Shown piece by piece: positions 44,247 through 53,605 of a DNA stretch of 64,000 nucleotides. Below the pieces are notes generated by a model. It saw only the letters and a list, made by a program, of their open reading frames with translations, was not told the origin of the DNA and did not search any database. The stretch is taken from contig NZ_JAQAGY010000005.1 in NCBI RefSeq assembly GCF_027533645.1, forward strand, positions 186,001-250,000, given 5' to 3'. This DNA comes from Paenibacillus caseinilyticus. GTDB taxonomy: Bacteria; Bacillota; Bacilli; Paenibacillales; NBRC-103111. Positions within the stretch are counted from its first letter, which is position 1, and each line of letters begins with the position of its first letter. A program made the position numbers and the translations under genes.

Positions 44247-45560
44247 ATGGATCGCGTCTATCAATATATAGCGGAGTATATCCTGCACAGCAGCGAACAA
44301 TTGGATGCGCAAAATACCCAGATGACAACGCCTGTTGTGGACGTGGCCATCATGAAGCGGACCGCACGCACCTTGCGGAAGGCGGGCATGCTGACGCTAT
44401 CGCTGGATGCGCCTCCGCCGGAAGAGGGTCCCATCCCCGATATGCCATTGCTGAAGTGGACTCCGGGCAAGCGGGCAGTCATAGAGGATGAAGCGCTGGC
44501 CTTCGAGTGGTTAAGCAGAGGCTGGATCATGAAGGAGATGCGCTTCAAGCGGGACGGCAGAACGATCGACCGGGTTCATTACCGGATGGGCTACCGTTTG
44601 TTTGAATATCTGCAGAAGCAGACGGACCAAGAACGGCAGGAGCGCATCAGTCGGTTGGAGCGCTACCGCACGGATGCCCGGACGGTGCTCGGAAGCTTGG
44701 CTTACCTCAATGCAGAACGTGCAGTCCTGCTATCCCCGCTCCGCAGCTATGTATCTGCGAGCATCCATTGGACTGTAGAAGAGCTTGCGGAATCGGCCCT
44801 GTTTCCTTCGAATTGGAACACGGAGAGGAGGATCCACTGTTTGGATTTTGTGCTGGCTTATCTTCGGATCTCCAGTCGTCAAGAGGTGTTCGATTGGAAA
44901 GAGATCGGGGCGCAGTATTATGGCGGCATTGGAGGCTCCAAGGCGTTCGATGCCGGCCGGGATGAATTTATCGGCGTTCTCGAGGCATGGAGCGGACAGT
45001 CGGCAGCGGTCTGCGGCCTGATTAGTCCGGGGAAGATTACGCCTCTCTTTTTTGCAGGCCATCTGGACGGGCAGTGGTCCGGCTATCGGGCCGGCCCCGT
45101 TCATGCGTTGACGGACCTGTCCATTGCCCAAGACCAGTACCGGACGGAGGCGGCGACGCTTTGGCTGGTAGAGAATCGCGGGATCTTGACGCGGTTGTCG
45201 GCCGAACGTGATTTTTTGCGGGATACCGGCTCTCTGGTCGTATGTGTGGACGGCCACCTGAGAAGCTCCCACCGCCGGTTCATCCGCCAATTGATCGCCA
45301 GCAGCACGATCCGGCAGGTGATGCTCTGGACCGATTATGATGAGGATGGGAGGCTGATCGCCGGCGAACTGGCTGAAGCCGCCGCGGTGGATGCCGCGCA
45401 TCCGCCCAAGCTGAAGTGGATCGGCCACGATCACAGGGTCATCGGGTCAGAGACGGAATATCAGCAGTACATGTTGGCTCTTCTTCAGGAAGGGACCCGG
45501 CTGGAGCAGGAGCAGGCCGCAGGGGAGGCAGAGGATTGGAGACAGTGGATCAACCATTAA
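44247..45560 (+). CDS. jetD: Wadjet-like JetD nuclease subunit (TOPRIM)
   Basis: 437 residues. The C-terminal half carries TOPRIM features: a strand ending in the catalytic Glu (LWLVENRG, about 310), GSLVVCVDGHLRSS and the Asp pair in MLWTDYDEDGRLIAGELAE (about 370-388). The N-terminal 250 residues are probably winged-helix and arm regions (VVDVAIMKRTARTLRKAGML). In Wadjet, JetD is the topoisomerase VI-like nuclease that cleaves plasmid DNA after loop extrusion by JetABC. Here it is the first gene instead of the last. Its 3' end overlaps jetA by 25 bp. Confidence 0.82.
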   Translation: MDRVYQYIAEYILHSSEQLDAQNTQMTTPVVDVAIMKRTARTLRKAGMLTLSLDAPPPEEGPIPDMPLLKWTPGKRAVIEDEALAFEWLSRGWIMKEMRFKRDGRTIDRVHYRMGYRLFEYLQKQTDQERQERISRLERYRTDARTVLGSLAYLNAERAVLLSPLRSYVSASIHWTVEELAESALFPSNWNTERRIHCLDFVLAYLRISSRQEVFDWKEIGAQYYGGIGGSKAFDAGRDEFIGVLEAWSGQSAAVCGLISPGKITPLFFAGHLDGQWSGYRAGPVHALTDLSIAQDQYRTEAATLWLVENRGILTRLSAERDFLRDTGSLVVCVDGHLRSSHRRFIRQLIASSTIRQVMLWTDYDEDGRLIAGELAEAAAVDAAHPPKLKWIGHDHRVIGSETEYQQYMLALLQEGTRLEQEQAAGEAEDWRQWINH

Positions 45561-47014
45561 TATCGATATTCCAGAGCAGCGAGTTCTCGCCGGAGATGCT
45601 TCAATCCATGAGGGACATTGCTTATTTATCCGGGGTGCTGAGCGATCTGGGCTCGCAGCATGCGTTCCAGACCCCGTCCGAGATTCTGCGGTTCTTACGA
45701 ATCATTCAATTGATGAATGAAGAGGCGCTCGGACTCGACGATCCGATCGAGAATGCGGATACGCTGTATTACCGGTACCGCAACCGTTATACCGATCCGG
45801 AGCCGCCGAGCAAGAAGAAAGTGGAGCAAATCATCGGGGTACTTGTCAAATACAACTGGATCTCCAAACAAACGAGGCAGCTGAAGATGCGGGATGTCGG
45901 CAAACGGATGATGGATGCGCTCCTGCGGCTGGCTAATGACTCGCTGGCCTATTACATGCATGACGATATTGGACGCTCGCTGTTCCAGGCGAGGCGGGAC
46001 GCGGAGCTCAGCGAAGCCTATGACGACAACGGCATATCGGGCGGCAACAAGATCGCCAGCATGATCCGCAACGTGGAGAATGCCATACAGCTCATGAACG
46101 AGAGGGAGCTGGAGATGCTTGCCGACCGCAACGCCCTGCCTCAGCTGGAGACGATCCATGGGCTCATGCAAGAGCTTGAAGTGAAGCTGAAGGAGCGGTT
46201 CCGCCAGTTCCGTACCCTCGAGGACAGTCTGGTCCTAAGCAGTCTGATGCAGCAAGGGACGGCCGTGCTGGCCGAGGGGACGAACCTCAGCATCGGGATG
46301 ATCAACAAGTATCTCAAGTTTACGATGATGCAGCAAACCGTGCTCTCCTCCACCATTCATCCCGAGAAGGTAAGGGAGTTCATCCTGCGGATGTACGATC
46401 CTCCGCTGGATTCGGATATTCCGAATGCCCATCAGCTTCTGAGCTTCATGGAGCAGGATCAGTACGAGGGGGAAGCGGCAGACGGATTGTGGATCCCCGT
46501 TAAGTTTGCCGCCCCCCTCTCGCCGGAGGCCGTTCATGAAGCGGTACATTACCTGGAGACGTATGAGCCGGTGGTCGATCCGATCCGGCAGGAAGAGACG
46601 GAAGTGGAATACAGTCAGGAAGAGGTTTCCATTTACCAGTTGGGGGAATTGATGGGGCAGACCCAGTGGCTGTTGACCAAATCGATGATCGAGACGGATG
46701 CCATCGAAGCGTATATGGAGCAGGTCGAATCGGCGCCGGTCGAGCAGGTGATCATCGAGGCCACCTCCCGGGAGTGGGGCGATGCCGTCAACGCGCTGAC
46801 CGCGATTGCAGCCTTGGTCGGCAACAAGAAAGTGGCGCTCGATCAGGCGGCGGAGGGAGAAGGAACGGACCGGACGGGAGAGGAGAAACCGTGGGAGTGG
46901 ATGAACCGTGACGACCGCCGCCAGCGACTGAGCAAACGGGGCGGCCCGGCACGCCCGGACCGGGAAGCGTCCCCTGGAGAGGGAGGAGGCGACGACAATG
47001 TCCGAACAGAATAA
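45536..47014 (+). CDS. jetA: Wadjet-like JetA (MksF/kleisin-type) subunit
   Basis: 492 residues starting at TTG 45536, with GGGGAGG seven bases upstream inside jetD; GTG 45545 is an alternative. The protein is largely helical with charged repeats (MQELEVKLKERFRQFRTLEDSL) and a short acidic, Arg/Gly-rich tail. Position and helical make-up fit the kleisin-like JetA/MksF subunit that bridges the SMC heads. Direct similarity is weak by eye, so the assignment rests mainly on operon context with jetB-like and jetC genes. Confidence 0.7.
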   Translation: METVDQPLISIFQSSEFSPEMLQSMRDIAYLSGVLSDLGSQHAFQTPSEILRFLRIIQLMNEEALGLDDPIENADTLYYRYRNRYTDPEPPSKKKVEQIIGVLVKYNWISKQTRQLKMRDVGKRMMDALLRLANDSLAYYMHDDIGRSLFQARRDAELSEAYDDNGISGGNKIASMIRNVENAIQLMNERELEMLADRNALPQLETIHGLMQELEVKLKERFRQFRTLEDSLVLSSLMQQGTAVLAEGTNLSIGMINKYLKFTMMQQTVLSSTIHPEKVREFILRMYDPPLDSDIPNAHQLLSFMEQDQYEGEAADGLWIPVKFAAPLSPEAVHEAVHYLETYEPVVDPIRQEETEVEYSQEEVSIYQLGELMGQTQWLLTKSMIETDAIEAYMEQVESAPVEQVIIEATSREWGDAVNALTAIAALVGNKKVALDQAAEGEGTDRTGEEKPWEWMNRDDRRQRLSKRGGPARPDREASPGEGGGDDNVRTE

Positions 47015-47768
47015 GGCGCCTTATGAAGAAGGCGCAGCGGTAGAGAGGCGCGAGCAGTCCGCCGGTCCATGGGAACAAGAGGCGGATGACGGCGGAGCTT
47101 CGGAGGGGCTCCCCGGCCATGCGAACCCCCTCAACGTGATGCAGTCGCTGAAGGGCATGCTGACCGCGGAGGAAGAGCTGGCGTTCATGAATATTTTATT
47201 CTCCTCATCCGCTACGATTCGCGCCGGCAATTTCGGGCTGCCCCGAAGAGAGGTCGAGAAGCAGCTGCGGATTGTCGAAGGGGATGAGGGGTTCTTTTCT
47301 TTCCTGCAGCGGGTCAATCAGGCCGTCAGTCGTTATTTTCAGGTGATCTATGACGAGAAGCGCGACCAGGTGGTCGTCATGATGCGGGTTCCGGCCCGGG
47401 CCGCCCGCAGTACGCTGTCCAAGGAAAGCCTCGCGATCCTCTTGTTCATGTTCTATCAGCAGGAGGTGCTGCAGCATGAATTCACGCTCTTCGACCAGCT
47501 GCTGAGTGCCTTCGGGCATGAGACGACGAAGGCGAATCAGCGCCTGCTGCTCAATATCGATCAGCTCCGCAAGATCGGGGCGCTGGAGGAATACGACACG
47601 AACTCTTCGGAGAAGGCGTACCAGCTTACGGCGATCGGGGCGCATCTGTTCTCGGACTCCTTTTTGCGCCGGACGGCCGAATTCAGCCAGTCCAATCCGT
47701 TGAACAAGGAAGAAGTGCTGAAGTTTTTCAGACGGTACAACCTGTACCGGGAAGGAACTTGGGAATAG
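46998..47768 (+). CDS. jetB: Wadjet-like JetB (MksE-type) subunit
   Basis: 256 residues, starting within the end of jetA (17-bp overlap) after GGGAGGAGG. An acidic low-complexity N-terminus (about 1-45) is followed by a compact winged-helix-like domain: SLKGMLTAEEELAFMNILFSS, LSKESLAILLFMFYQQEVLQ, YQLTAIGAHLFSDSFLRR. This matches the size and layout of MksE/JetB (KITE) proteins that bind the kleisin. The jetC gene begins three bases after its stop. Confidence 0.72.
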   Translation: MSEQNKAPYEEGAAVERREQSAGPWEQEADDGGASEGLPGHANPLNVMQSLKGMLTAEEELAFMNILFSSSATIRAGNFGLPRREVEKQLRIVEGDEGFFSFLQRVNQAVSRYFQVIYDEKRDQVVVMMRVPARAARSTLSKESLAILLFMFYQQEVLQHEFTLFDQLLSAFGHETTKANQRLLLNIDQLRKIGALEEYDTNSSEKAYQLTAIGAHLFSDSFLRRTAEFSQSNPLNKEEVLKFFRRYNLYREGTWE

Positions 47769-47771
47769 ACG

Positions 47772-50700
47772 ATGATACCTTGGAACATGTCGTTCAGCGG
47801 GATCCGGGACTATGCGGCTACAAGCATGGATTTGTCCGGGCAGGGGGAGCATGTGCTAGTTACCGGACCCAACGGCGCGGGCAAATCAACAGTCACCTAC
47901 TGCATGGGGGCGGTCCTGTACTCGTCCAAGGTGGATGTGGAGGGACTAAGGTCCCGCAATCTGGCAGCGGATGAAGTGTGGAAGGCCCACATCCGGCTGC
48001 TCTTCAAGAATGAAGGCTTGGTCCGGATCGATGCGCCCGCTTATGCGGAGTTCTCGCTGTACCTGCTGCAGGAGCCGGGACAGCCGGTGAAGAAGGAATT
48101 CGCCGTCTCCTCCGGGGAGACGCCCGGCGAATGGGAAGAGACGGTCCGGTATACCTCCGGCGACCGACAGTACAATTTTACCGCATATAAGAAGGATCTC
48201 CAGTATAAATACAAGATCGATCCGGATCTGTTCTACCTGATCTGGTATCAGCAGGAAGTCAACCAATTCGCGGTGATGCACCCGGAAGAGCGGTTCCGCA
48301 TCTTCGCCGAGATGCATGGGATCGATCAGGTGCAGCGCAACTGGGAAGAGAGCATGGAGAAGCTGAGGGATACGCAGGAGACGCTCCGGGGGGCCGAGAG
48401 CAATGTGGCGAACAAGAAGCTGGGCCTCAAGATCATGAAAACCGAGCTGGACCGCTACGAGGATAACCGCCGCCGGCTGTATGAGGGCGGCACTCTGTAT
48501 GCCCGTTCCCTGCTGGGGCTCGAGGTCTATTATAAGCAGGAGCAGGAGCGCCTGACCGGCCAGATCGGGCAGCTGCGGCTGGAGCAGGAGGAGCAGCAGG
48601 AGCAGATCAGCGGCATGAAAGGACGGGAAGTCGAGGTCCGGGAAGGACTGGAAGCTCTTCAGAAGGCGGTGGGGGAGCTGCAAGCCAAGCTGGCGCGGGG
48701 GGAGGCGCAGCTTCTGGCGCTGTCTGCCGAACGGGCGGAGACCAAGACAGCCATAGCGGGACTGGAGCATGAGCTGCAGGAGGTCAGCAGGGAGAAGGCG
48801 CGTATAGAGCGGACAGAGGAGGAAGTGAACCGGCAGCTGTCGGAGCGCATCAGGCAGTGGAACGATACGACCAGTCTGGAGGAGCAGCTGCGGATCGATC
48901 TGGAGAACAGCGAGCAGCTTATACAGGAGCGTGGCATGGCGGTCTCCCGGCTGGAGGCCGCGGCGGAGCAGGAGCAAGAGCAGGAGAACAAGCACCGGGA
49001 GAATCTCTATCAATACGTGAGCAGTCACCGGGTTCAGGACGAGCTCGACCGGCTGGAGTCCTCGCTTCTGCATGCCAAGGACAGACGGCATGCAGAAGCG
49101 GGCCGCCTGCGCGAGCTGGAAGAAGAGCTGGAGCGGCTCGAGGGCGAGCACGATTGGTCCCGGCGGCAGATGGACTCGCTGGCTTACCTTCACGCCAAAG
49201 GCGTGCGGGCCTACGCTTTGCGCGAGCTGGTGGAGCTGGACGGCTCCGCACCGCTTCAGTCCGAAGAGCGCTTCCATGCGATCAAATATACCATTTTCTT
49301 CGATGGGCACCGGATCACCCCGCCCAATGACCTGTACCATGTGCCGCTGCGCAAGGTGGTGCCGGACCGTTCGGTGACGGAGATTGTGCCGCTGCAGCTG
49401 CGGATCAAGGAAGGGCTGGACGAAGAGACGCTGCCTCACGCCATGAAGGCGCTGTGGTGGGTGGAGAAGTTCTTCAAGGGCGGAGAGACCCGGATCGAGC
49501 AGGGCCTGCTCATCGATCCGATGGGAATTCGGGGTCCGCAAGAGCAGCAGCGGTACATTCTGAGCCCGCGCGCGCTCTCGCTCCGGAAGGAAGAGGTGGC
49601 GAAGGGCATCCGCGAACGGTCACGGAAGCTCGTGGAGCTGGACGAAGCGGTCCGGCAGGATACGAAGCGGCTGCAGGAGCTGAACAGCATCATTCATGTC
49701 GTCCGGGAAGCGGAGGCTTTCATGACGAGGGAACATGAGCGGATCGGCAGAATCCGGAAGCTCGAAGGAGAAAGAGAGAGCCTGCATGTGCTGCAGACCG
49801 AGAGCCGGAAGAGGAGGGAGCTGCAACGGGAACTCCTCAAAAAGCTCGCGGAGCTGGAGCGCGACCTGGAAGAGCTGCAGGCCGAAGCGGACTTCTACGT
49901 GCGGCTGGGGCAGCAGAAGGAGAAATATGAAGCGCTGAATGCCAAGCTGCGGCACCTGGGGAGCTTGGACGGGCAGATGGAAGCGCTGGAGTCCGAGCGG
50001 GAACAATCGGAGGATGGGCTCGATCGGCTGGACAAGGAGATACGCTGGCGGCAGCGGGAGCTGCAGGATCTCCAGGACCGGCAGGTGCGGGAGGAGAACC
50101 GGCTGCGCCAGATCGTCAATCAGCTGCAGTCGGAGCGCGGCGCTCTCGATACAGCGAAGGGAGAGTACATCGTCTTGATCCGGGAGCTGGAAGAGCTGAA
50201 AGAGCTGGCTCCGCAGATCTACCATGAGGGTGCCGCCGAAGACAGCCGGGAACCGGGGACGAAGGCCGAGCGTCCGCTGGCGTCCTCCTCCCAGATGCGC
50301 ACGGAGCTGGAGAAGGGCAAGGTCCAATTCAACCAGGCCCGGCAGGAGAAGGGCATCGACCCGGCTGCGCCGGAGAACTACAAGGTGGTCGAAGTGGAGT
50401 ATCACCGTCTGCAGGATGAGTATAAGCGGACGAGCCTGCTGCTCGAGCAGGATGAGGAGCGCACGGGACAGTTGAAGGACCAGCTCGAGACCACGATCAA
50501 CATGAGGGTCCTCGAAATCCAGCAGCGGTTCAAATCGTACATGAGCGCGTTTCAGTTCGAGGGGGAGATGGAGTGGGATCAATATGAGGACCGCCGGGGG
50601 CGGATCCACTTCCATCTGTACATCAAAGCCCGTAAGGAAGGGCACCGGGGAACCCTGGAGGATGTCAGCGTGAAGGCCCGCGGCGGCAGAGTGGGCAAGG

Positions 50701-50996
50701 GCGTATCCGGCGGGGAGGAATCCCTGAGCTCCCTGCTGTTCGCGCTCGCCCTGCTGCAGAACCTGCAGACCTCCCCGGGATTCATCGTACTGGACGAGTT
50801 CGACAGTGCGCTCGACGAGCAGCGCAAGTTGAAGGTGTTCGATCTGTACGCGAAGGAGCTTCAGCGCAAGCTCATCATTCTCACGCCCAAATCCCACGAG
50901 AACTCGTACCTCGACCGGTTCGCCAAAGCCTTCATTGTCCATCATGATCCTACCGTGCCGCGCAGTAAGGTTACGGGGCTGATTAAGAGGGGATAG
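47772..50996 (+). CDS. jetC: Wadjet-like JetC (MksB) SMC ATPase
   Basis: 1074 residues. Walker A is GPNGAGKST (about 34-42); long coiled coils run from about 190 to 480 and 620 to 880 around a hinge-like middle. The head returns with the signature VSGGEESLSSLLFALALL (about 978-995) and Walker B FIVLDEFDSALD (about 1004-1015). It is an SMC-like motor that extrudes DNA loops with JetA and JetB. The last 380 codons are duplicated in damaged form at 54.7-55.8 kb. A terminator follows at 51107-51136. Confidence 0.9.
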   Translation: MIPWNMSFSGIRDYAATSMDLSGQGEHVLVTGPNGAGKSTVTYCMGAVLYSSKVDVEGLRSRNLAADEVWKAHIRLLFKNEGLVRIDAPAYAEFSLYLLQEPGQPVKKEFAVSSGETPGEWEETVRYTSGDRQYNFTAYKKDLQYKYKIDPDLFYLIWYQQEVNQFAVMHPEERFRIFAEMHGIDQVQRNWEESMEKLRDTQETLRGAESNVANKKLGLKIMKTELDRYEDNRRRLYEGGTLYARSLLGLEVYYKQEQERLTGQIGQLRLEQEEQQEQISGMKGREVEVREGLEALQKAVGELQAKLARGEAQLLALSAERAETKTAIAGLEHELQEVSREKARIERTEEEVNRQLSERIRQWNDTTSLEEQLRIDLENSEQLIQERGMAVSRLEAAAEQEQEQENKHRENLYQYVSSHRVQDELDRLESSLLHAKDRRHAEAGRLRELEEELERLEGEHDWSRRQMDSLAYLHAKGVRAYALRELVELDGSAPLQSEERFHAIKYTIFFDGHRITPPNDLYHVPLRKVVPDRSVTEIVPLQLRIKEGLDEETLPHAMKALWWVEKFFKGGETRIEQGLLIDPMGIRGPQEQQRYILSPRALSLRKEEVAKGIRERSRKLVELDEAVRQDTKRLQELNSIIHVVREAEAFMTREHERIGRIRKLEGERESLHVLQTESRKRRELQRELLKKLAELERDLEELQAEADFYVRLGQQKEKYEALNAKLRHLGSLDGQMEALESEREQSEDGLDRLDKEIRWRQRELQDLQDRQVREENRLRQIVNQLQSERGALDTAKGEYIVLIRELEELKELAPQIYHEGAAEDSREPGTKAERPLASSSQMRTELEKGKVQFNQARQEKGIDPAAPENYKVVEVEYHRLQDEYKRTSLLLEQDEERTGQLKDQLETTINMRVLEIQQRFKSYMSAFQFEGEMEWDQYEDRRGRIHFHLYIKARKEGHRGTLEDVSVKARGGRVGKGVSGGEESLSSLLFALALLQNLQTSPGFIVLDEFDSALDEQRKLKVFDLYAKELQRKLIILTPKSHENSYLDRFAKAFIVHHDPTVPRSKVTGLIKRG

Positions 50997-51141
50997 GCGC
51001 TGAAGAATGCCAAAGGATAGGAGCGGGAGACTCTGATCACCCCTCCCTGTCTATGAATCTTCCAGTCCCTTACTGAAATGGGAATAAAAATAGAGCGAAC
51101 AAAAGTTCCCTGGCAGCCAGCTGCCCGGGACTTTTTGCTAT
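49847..51141 (+). repeat. Direct repeat copy A (jetC 3' end plus terminator)
   Basis: This segment, from within jetC to the base before the IS30-like element, recurs at 54699-55953 in the same orientation. By eye the copies differ at roughly 5-8% of positions, and copy B is about 40 bp shorter after the stop. Copy A is broken off by the IS inside what in copy B is the TATAAT box of sbcD. Confidence 0.85.
51107..51136 (+). terminator. Terminator of jet operon
   Basis: TCCCTGGCAGC pairs with GCTGCCCGGGA around a two-base loop, with one mismatch, followed by CTTTTT. A sister copy sits at 55918-55947. Confidence 0.85.
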
Positions 51142-52215
51142 GACGGATTGTCAAGCTAAGTGCGACAACTCGTCCATGAATGCTTCGTGAGCAGATTTCC
51201 AACCTAGACATTTACGGGGACGATGGTTGATAAGGCGAATAGCTTCAGCCAGTTCCTCATCGGAGACATCAGCAAAGTCATAACCCTTAGGAAAGAATTC
51301 ACGCAGCAGCCCATTACCATTCTCATTGGAACCTCGTTGCCAAGAGGAATAGGGATCCGCGAAAAAACCTTAATGTTATGAATGCCCTCTAAGTTTGCAT
51401 AACAGGCAAACTCTTTTCCACGATCGGTTGTCGCCGTCTGAAAGGTCCCCTGAGGGTATTGGCTGGCGACTACACCAAAGGCGACCTCCATGGAGTGCGC
51501 CGTGCGGTCAGGCATCTTTACGGCCATGTACAGACGTGTTTTGCGTTCGATGAAAGTACCCGCGCAAGCCCGGCTCTTCCCTCGGCTAGACACTACCGTA
51601 TCCAGTTCCCAATGGCCGAATGTCGTGCGTTTGCGTATTTCCTTGGGCCGCTGACCGATCGGAGTTCCGACAAGAAACCGCCCCCGTGTTTCCATGGGTT
51701 TATGCCGTTTTCCTTTGTGCCGTAGAACCTTCACATCTGCCTTGAGACGTCCCTCATAGAGCCATCTGTAGATCGTCTTATAGCAGACAAAGGTTTCCCC
51801 CTCACACCTTCGCTTTTCAGCAATCTGCTCGGGTGACCAGGTTTGCTTCAATTTCGCCTCAATTTCTTCAGCAAGTTCCGAAGTAAACTTGCCTGCAGGG
51901 ACGCTGGTTGTTCTGCGCTCATGATACGCCTGCTGCGCAGACTCAGCTGTATAGTCCTGGCTACTAAAGCCTCGATTGATTTCACGAGCAATAGTGGAGT
52001 GATGACGGCCAAGCTGAAGGGCAATGGCCCGTGCTGACCAGCCAAGTCGATAATACGCCTCTAGTTGTCCGCGCTCGACTATGGTAAGATGGGTGTAGCT
52101 CATGAGTGGATCCTCCTGTTCAAATGGTGGTGTGGTAACTTCCATTGTACACGAATCCAAACATGGGCCTTTTTATTTTTTCGCTTAGGTGTCGCACTTC
52201 ATATTACAATCCGTC
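51142..52215 (-). mobile_element. IS30-family insertion sequence
   Basis: Imperfect terminal inverted repeats: the left end begins GACGGATTGTCAAGC and the right end read inward begins GACGGATTGTAATAT; about 22 of 29 positions match. The transposase is on the minus strand. No target duplication is visible; the left flank is GCTAT and the right flank GAATAC. That suggests a deletion or rearrangement next to the element. Confidence 0.85.
51147..52160 (-). pseudogene. IS30-family transposase, frameshifted near C-terminus
   Basis: The open frame 52160-51204 (318 codons) has the IS30 HTH region (YTHLTIVERGQLEAYYRLGW; likely true start at MSYTHL, 52103) and the start of the DDE domain (HWELDTVV, YMAVKMPDRTAHS, TTDRGKEFA). 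After HNIKVF it loses the family sequence, which continues in another frame (DPYSSWQRGSNENGNGLLREF, NHRPRKCLGW) to about 51147. A one-base deletion in a T run (51361-51366) explains this. The transposase is probably inactive unless the run slips. Confidence 0.85.
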
Positions 52216-52360
52216 GAATACTAACTCTGATTCCGCGAAAAACATATAAGTTCTTCAGCGGCCTCTTACAGCAGCATTTTTTATTTCATCCGTCTTTCGT
52301 TATTAGGGGAGCGTGTCAATCGGAATAATGCTCTTTTTCCACAACTAGGGATTACGTTAG

Positions 52361-52972
52361 TTATCGAGGATCTTTGGTGCTATCGTTATAATGTATCTCT
52401 TTTGAAACCCCCTCTTTATAATCAACCATATACCTGAAACCTGGAAACATATGAAATACTTTGTTTTCACTATTAAGTACATCTAATTGATAATCCATGT
52501 CAGCTTGAATTAATTTAACTTCATCAGCATTAAGTTCTTTTTCCAAAGGAACTTCATACAAAATTTCATAATCAAGACGTCCATTGGGTTCAATTACCCC
52601 CTCTTGTATCTCTGTCGGAGACGATCCTAGCACTTTTGCAACTGTCTCTGAATAAGTAATCCTAAATGAGTATTTAATATTATTATTCTTTAATAATTTG
52701 TAGAATTCTTGATTAAATACATATTTCATGGCTAAAAACACTTTTTTATCTTTATAAGATATCTCAAACTTTTTCACTTGAAAATTTGGAGGAGAAAATG
52801 TTTTTTCTACCTTTTTTATCTCGTCCTCCTTTCCTGAATTTTCTGAAGTCAAAGTACTTGAGTTTTGAGTTTTGACTTCAGCTACCTCTTTGTCAATTTC
52901 TGTAGTACTACTAGAACAACCAATAACCAATATTAAATTTAAGATGAATAGCAGTGATAATACTCTTTTCAT
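52361..52972 (-). CDS. Putative lipoprotein
   Basis: 203 residues in strongly AT-rich DNA. Signal peptide with lipobox (LVIGC, Cys at about 19), a Ser/Thr/Glu/Lys-rich tether to about 60, then a small domain (FQVKKFEISYKDKKVFLAMKYVF, SFRITYSETVAKVLG). No known family. It sits with a secreted protein on the same strand between the IS30 element and the jetC fragment. It is probably cargo of the rearrangement. Confidence 0.75.
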   Translation of the reverse strand: MKRVLSLLFILNLILVIGCSSSTTEIDKEVAEVKTQNSSTLTSENSGKEDEIKKVEKTFSPPNFQVKKFEISYKDKKVFLAMKYVFNQEFYKLLKNNNIKYSFRITYSETVAKVLGSSPTEIQEGVIEPNGRLDYEILYEVPLEKELNADEVKLIQADMDYQLDVLNSENKVFHMFPGFRYMVDYKEGVSKEIHYNDSTKDPR

Positions 52973-53050
52973 AATTATTTACCTCACTATATAAAATTTA
53001 AGTCCCTCCTGATTTCTCAAGAAGGACGTGGGATAAAATATATTTTATAC

Positions 53051-53605
53051 TTATATTTGCCTTTTGTCACTATACGGTTGATATGAATAATCAATTGTTA
53101 TTGGCTGTCTATTAATAAGTTGTCCTGATATCATATAATCCTTTGAACCTACAACTTTATTATATTTTGATCCAGCAGAGAGTCTCCAGTTTCCTTGCGG
53201 AATGCTCCAAGTGATGGTTACAGTTTCAGTAGAACTTTGTGCAAGAGTTACATTAGCTGAAAATGTAGCCTTGGCAACAAGGCCGTTAAATTCTTCTTGT
53301 GCTCCAAATGTTGTAGATGCGCTCTTTGTGATTGCTACAGCATATGAAACGGTATCCGTAACAGACGATGGATTGTTATGCTCCAAAGACCAATTTTCCT
53401 GATTGCGCACAGTCTCACTAGTTTTATTGTATACATATCCATCAAACATCGGTGTAATTACATTGGGTTTAGGTTTGTTATAAATTCTAGCAGCTACAAA
53501 ATTTTCATCGTATGTAGATGAACCTGCTGTTGGAGCCGCTGATACAACTGATGTCGATAGCGTTAGTGCGCAAAGGGAAACAGCTAAGACTTTTGATATT
53601 TTCAT
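53051..53605 (-). CDS. Secreted Ser/Thr-rich beta protein
   Basis: 184 residues from ATG 53605, preceded by AGAGGAGG; the frame from 53653 includes the ribosome binding site. Signal peptide cleaved after VVSA. The mature part has alternating Ser/Thr/Val stretches (TDTVSYAVAITKSASTTFGA, KATFSANVTLAQSSTETVTITW) like the transmembrane hairpin region of aerolysin-type pore-forming proteins. That comparison is only a pattern match. AT-rich. The gene is 79 bp upstream of the lipoprotein gene on the same strand. Confidence 0.72.
   Translation of the reverse strand: MKISKVLAVSLCALTLSTSVVSAAPTAGSSTYDENFVAARIYNKPKPNVITPMFDGYVYNKTSETVRNQENWSLEHNNPSSVTDTVSYAVAITKSASTTFGAQEEFNGLVAKATFSANVTLAQSSTETVTITWSIPQGNWRLSAGSKYNKVVGSKDYMISGQLINRQPITIDYSYQPYSDKRQI

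Noticed and set aside
47946-49541. Minus-strand frame of 531 codons
   Set aside because: Antisense to the jetC coiled coil; Leu/Gln-rich translation is the complement of Glu/Leu/Arg-rich coding sequence.
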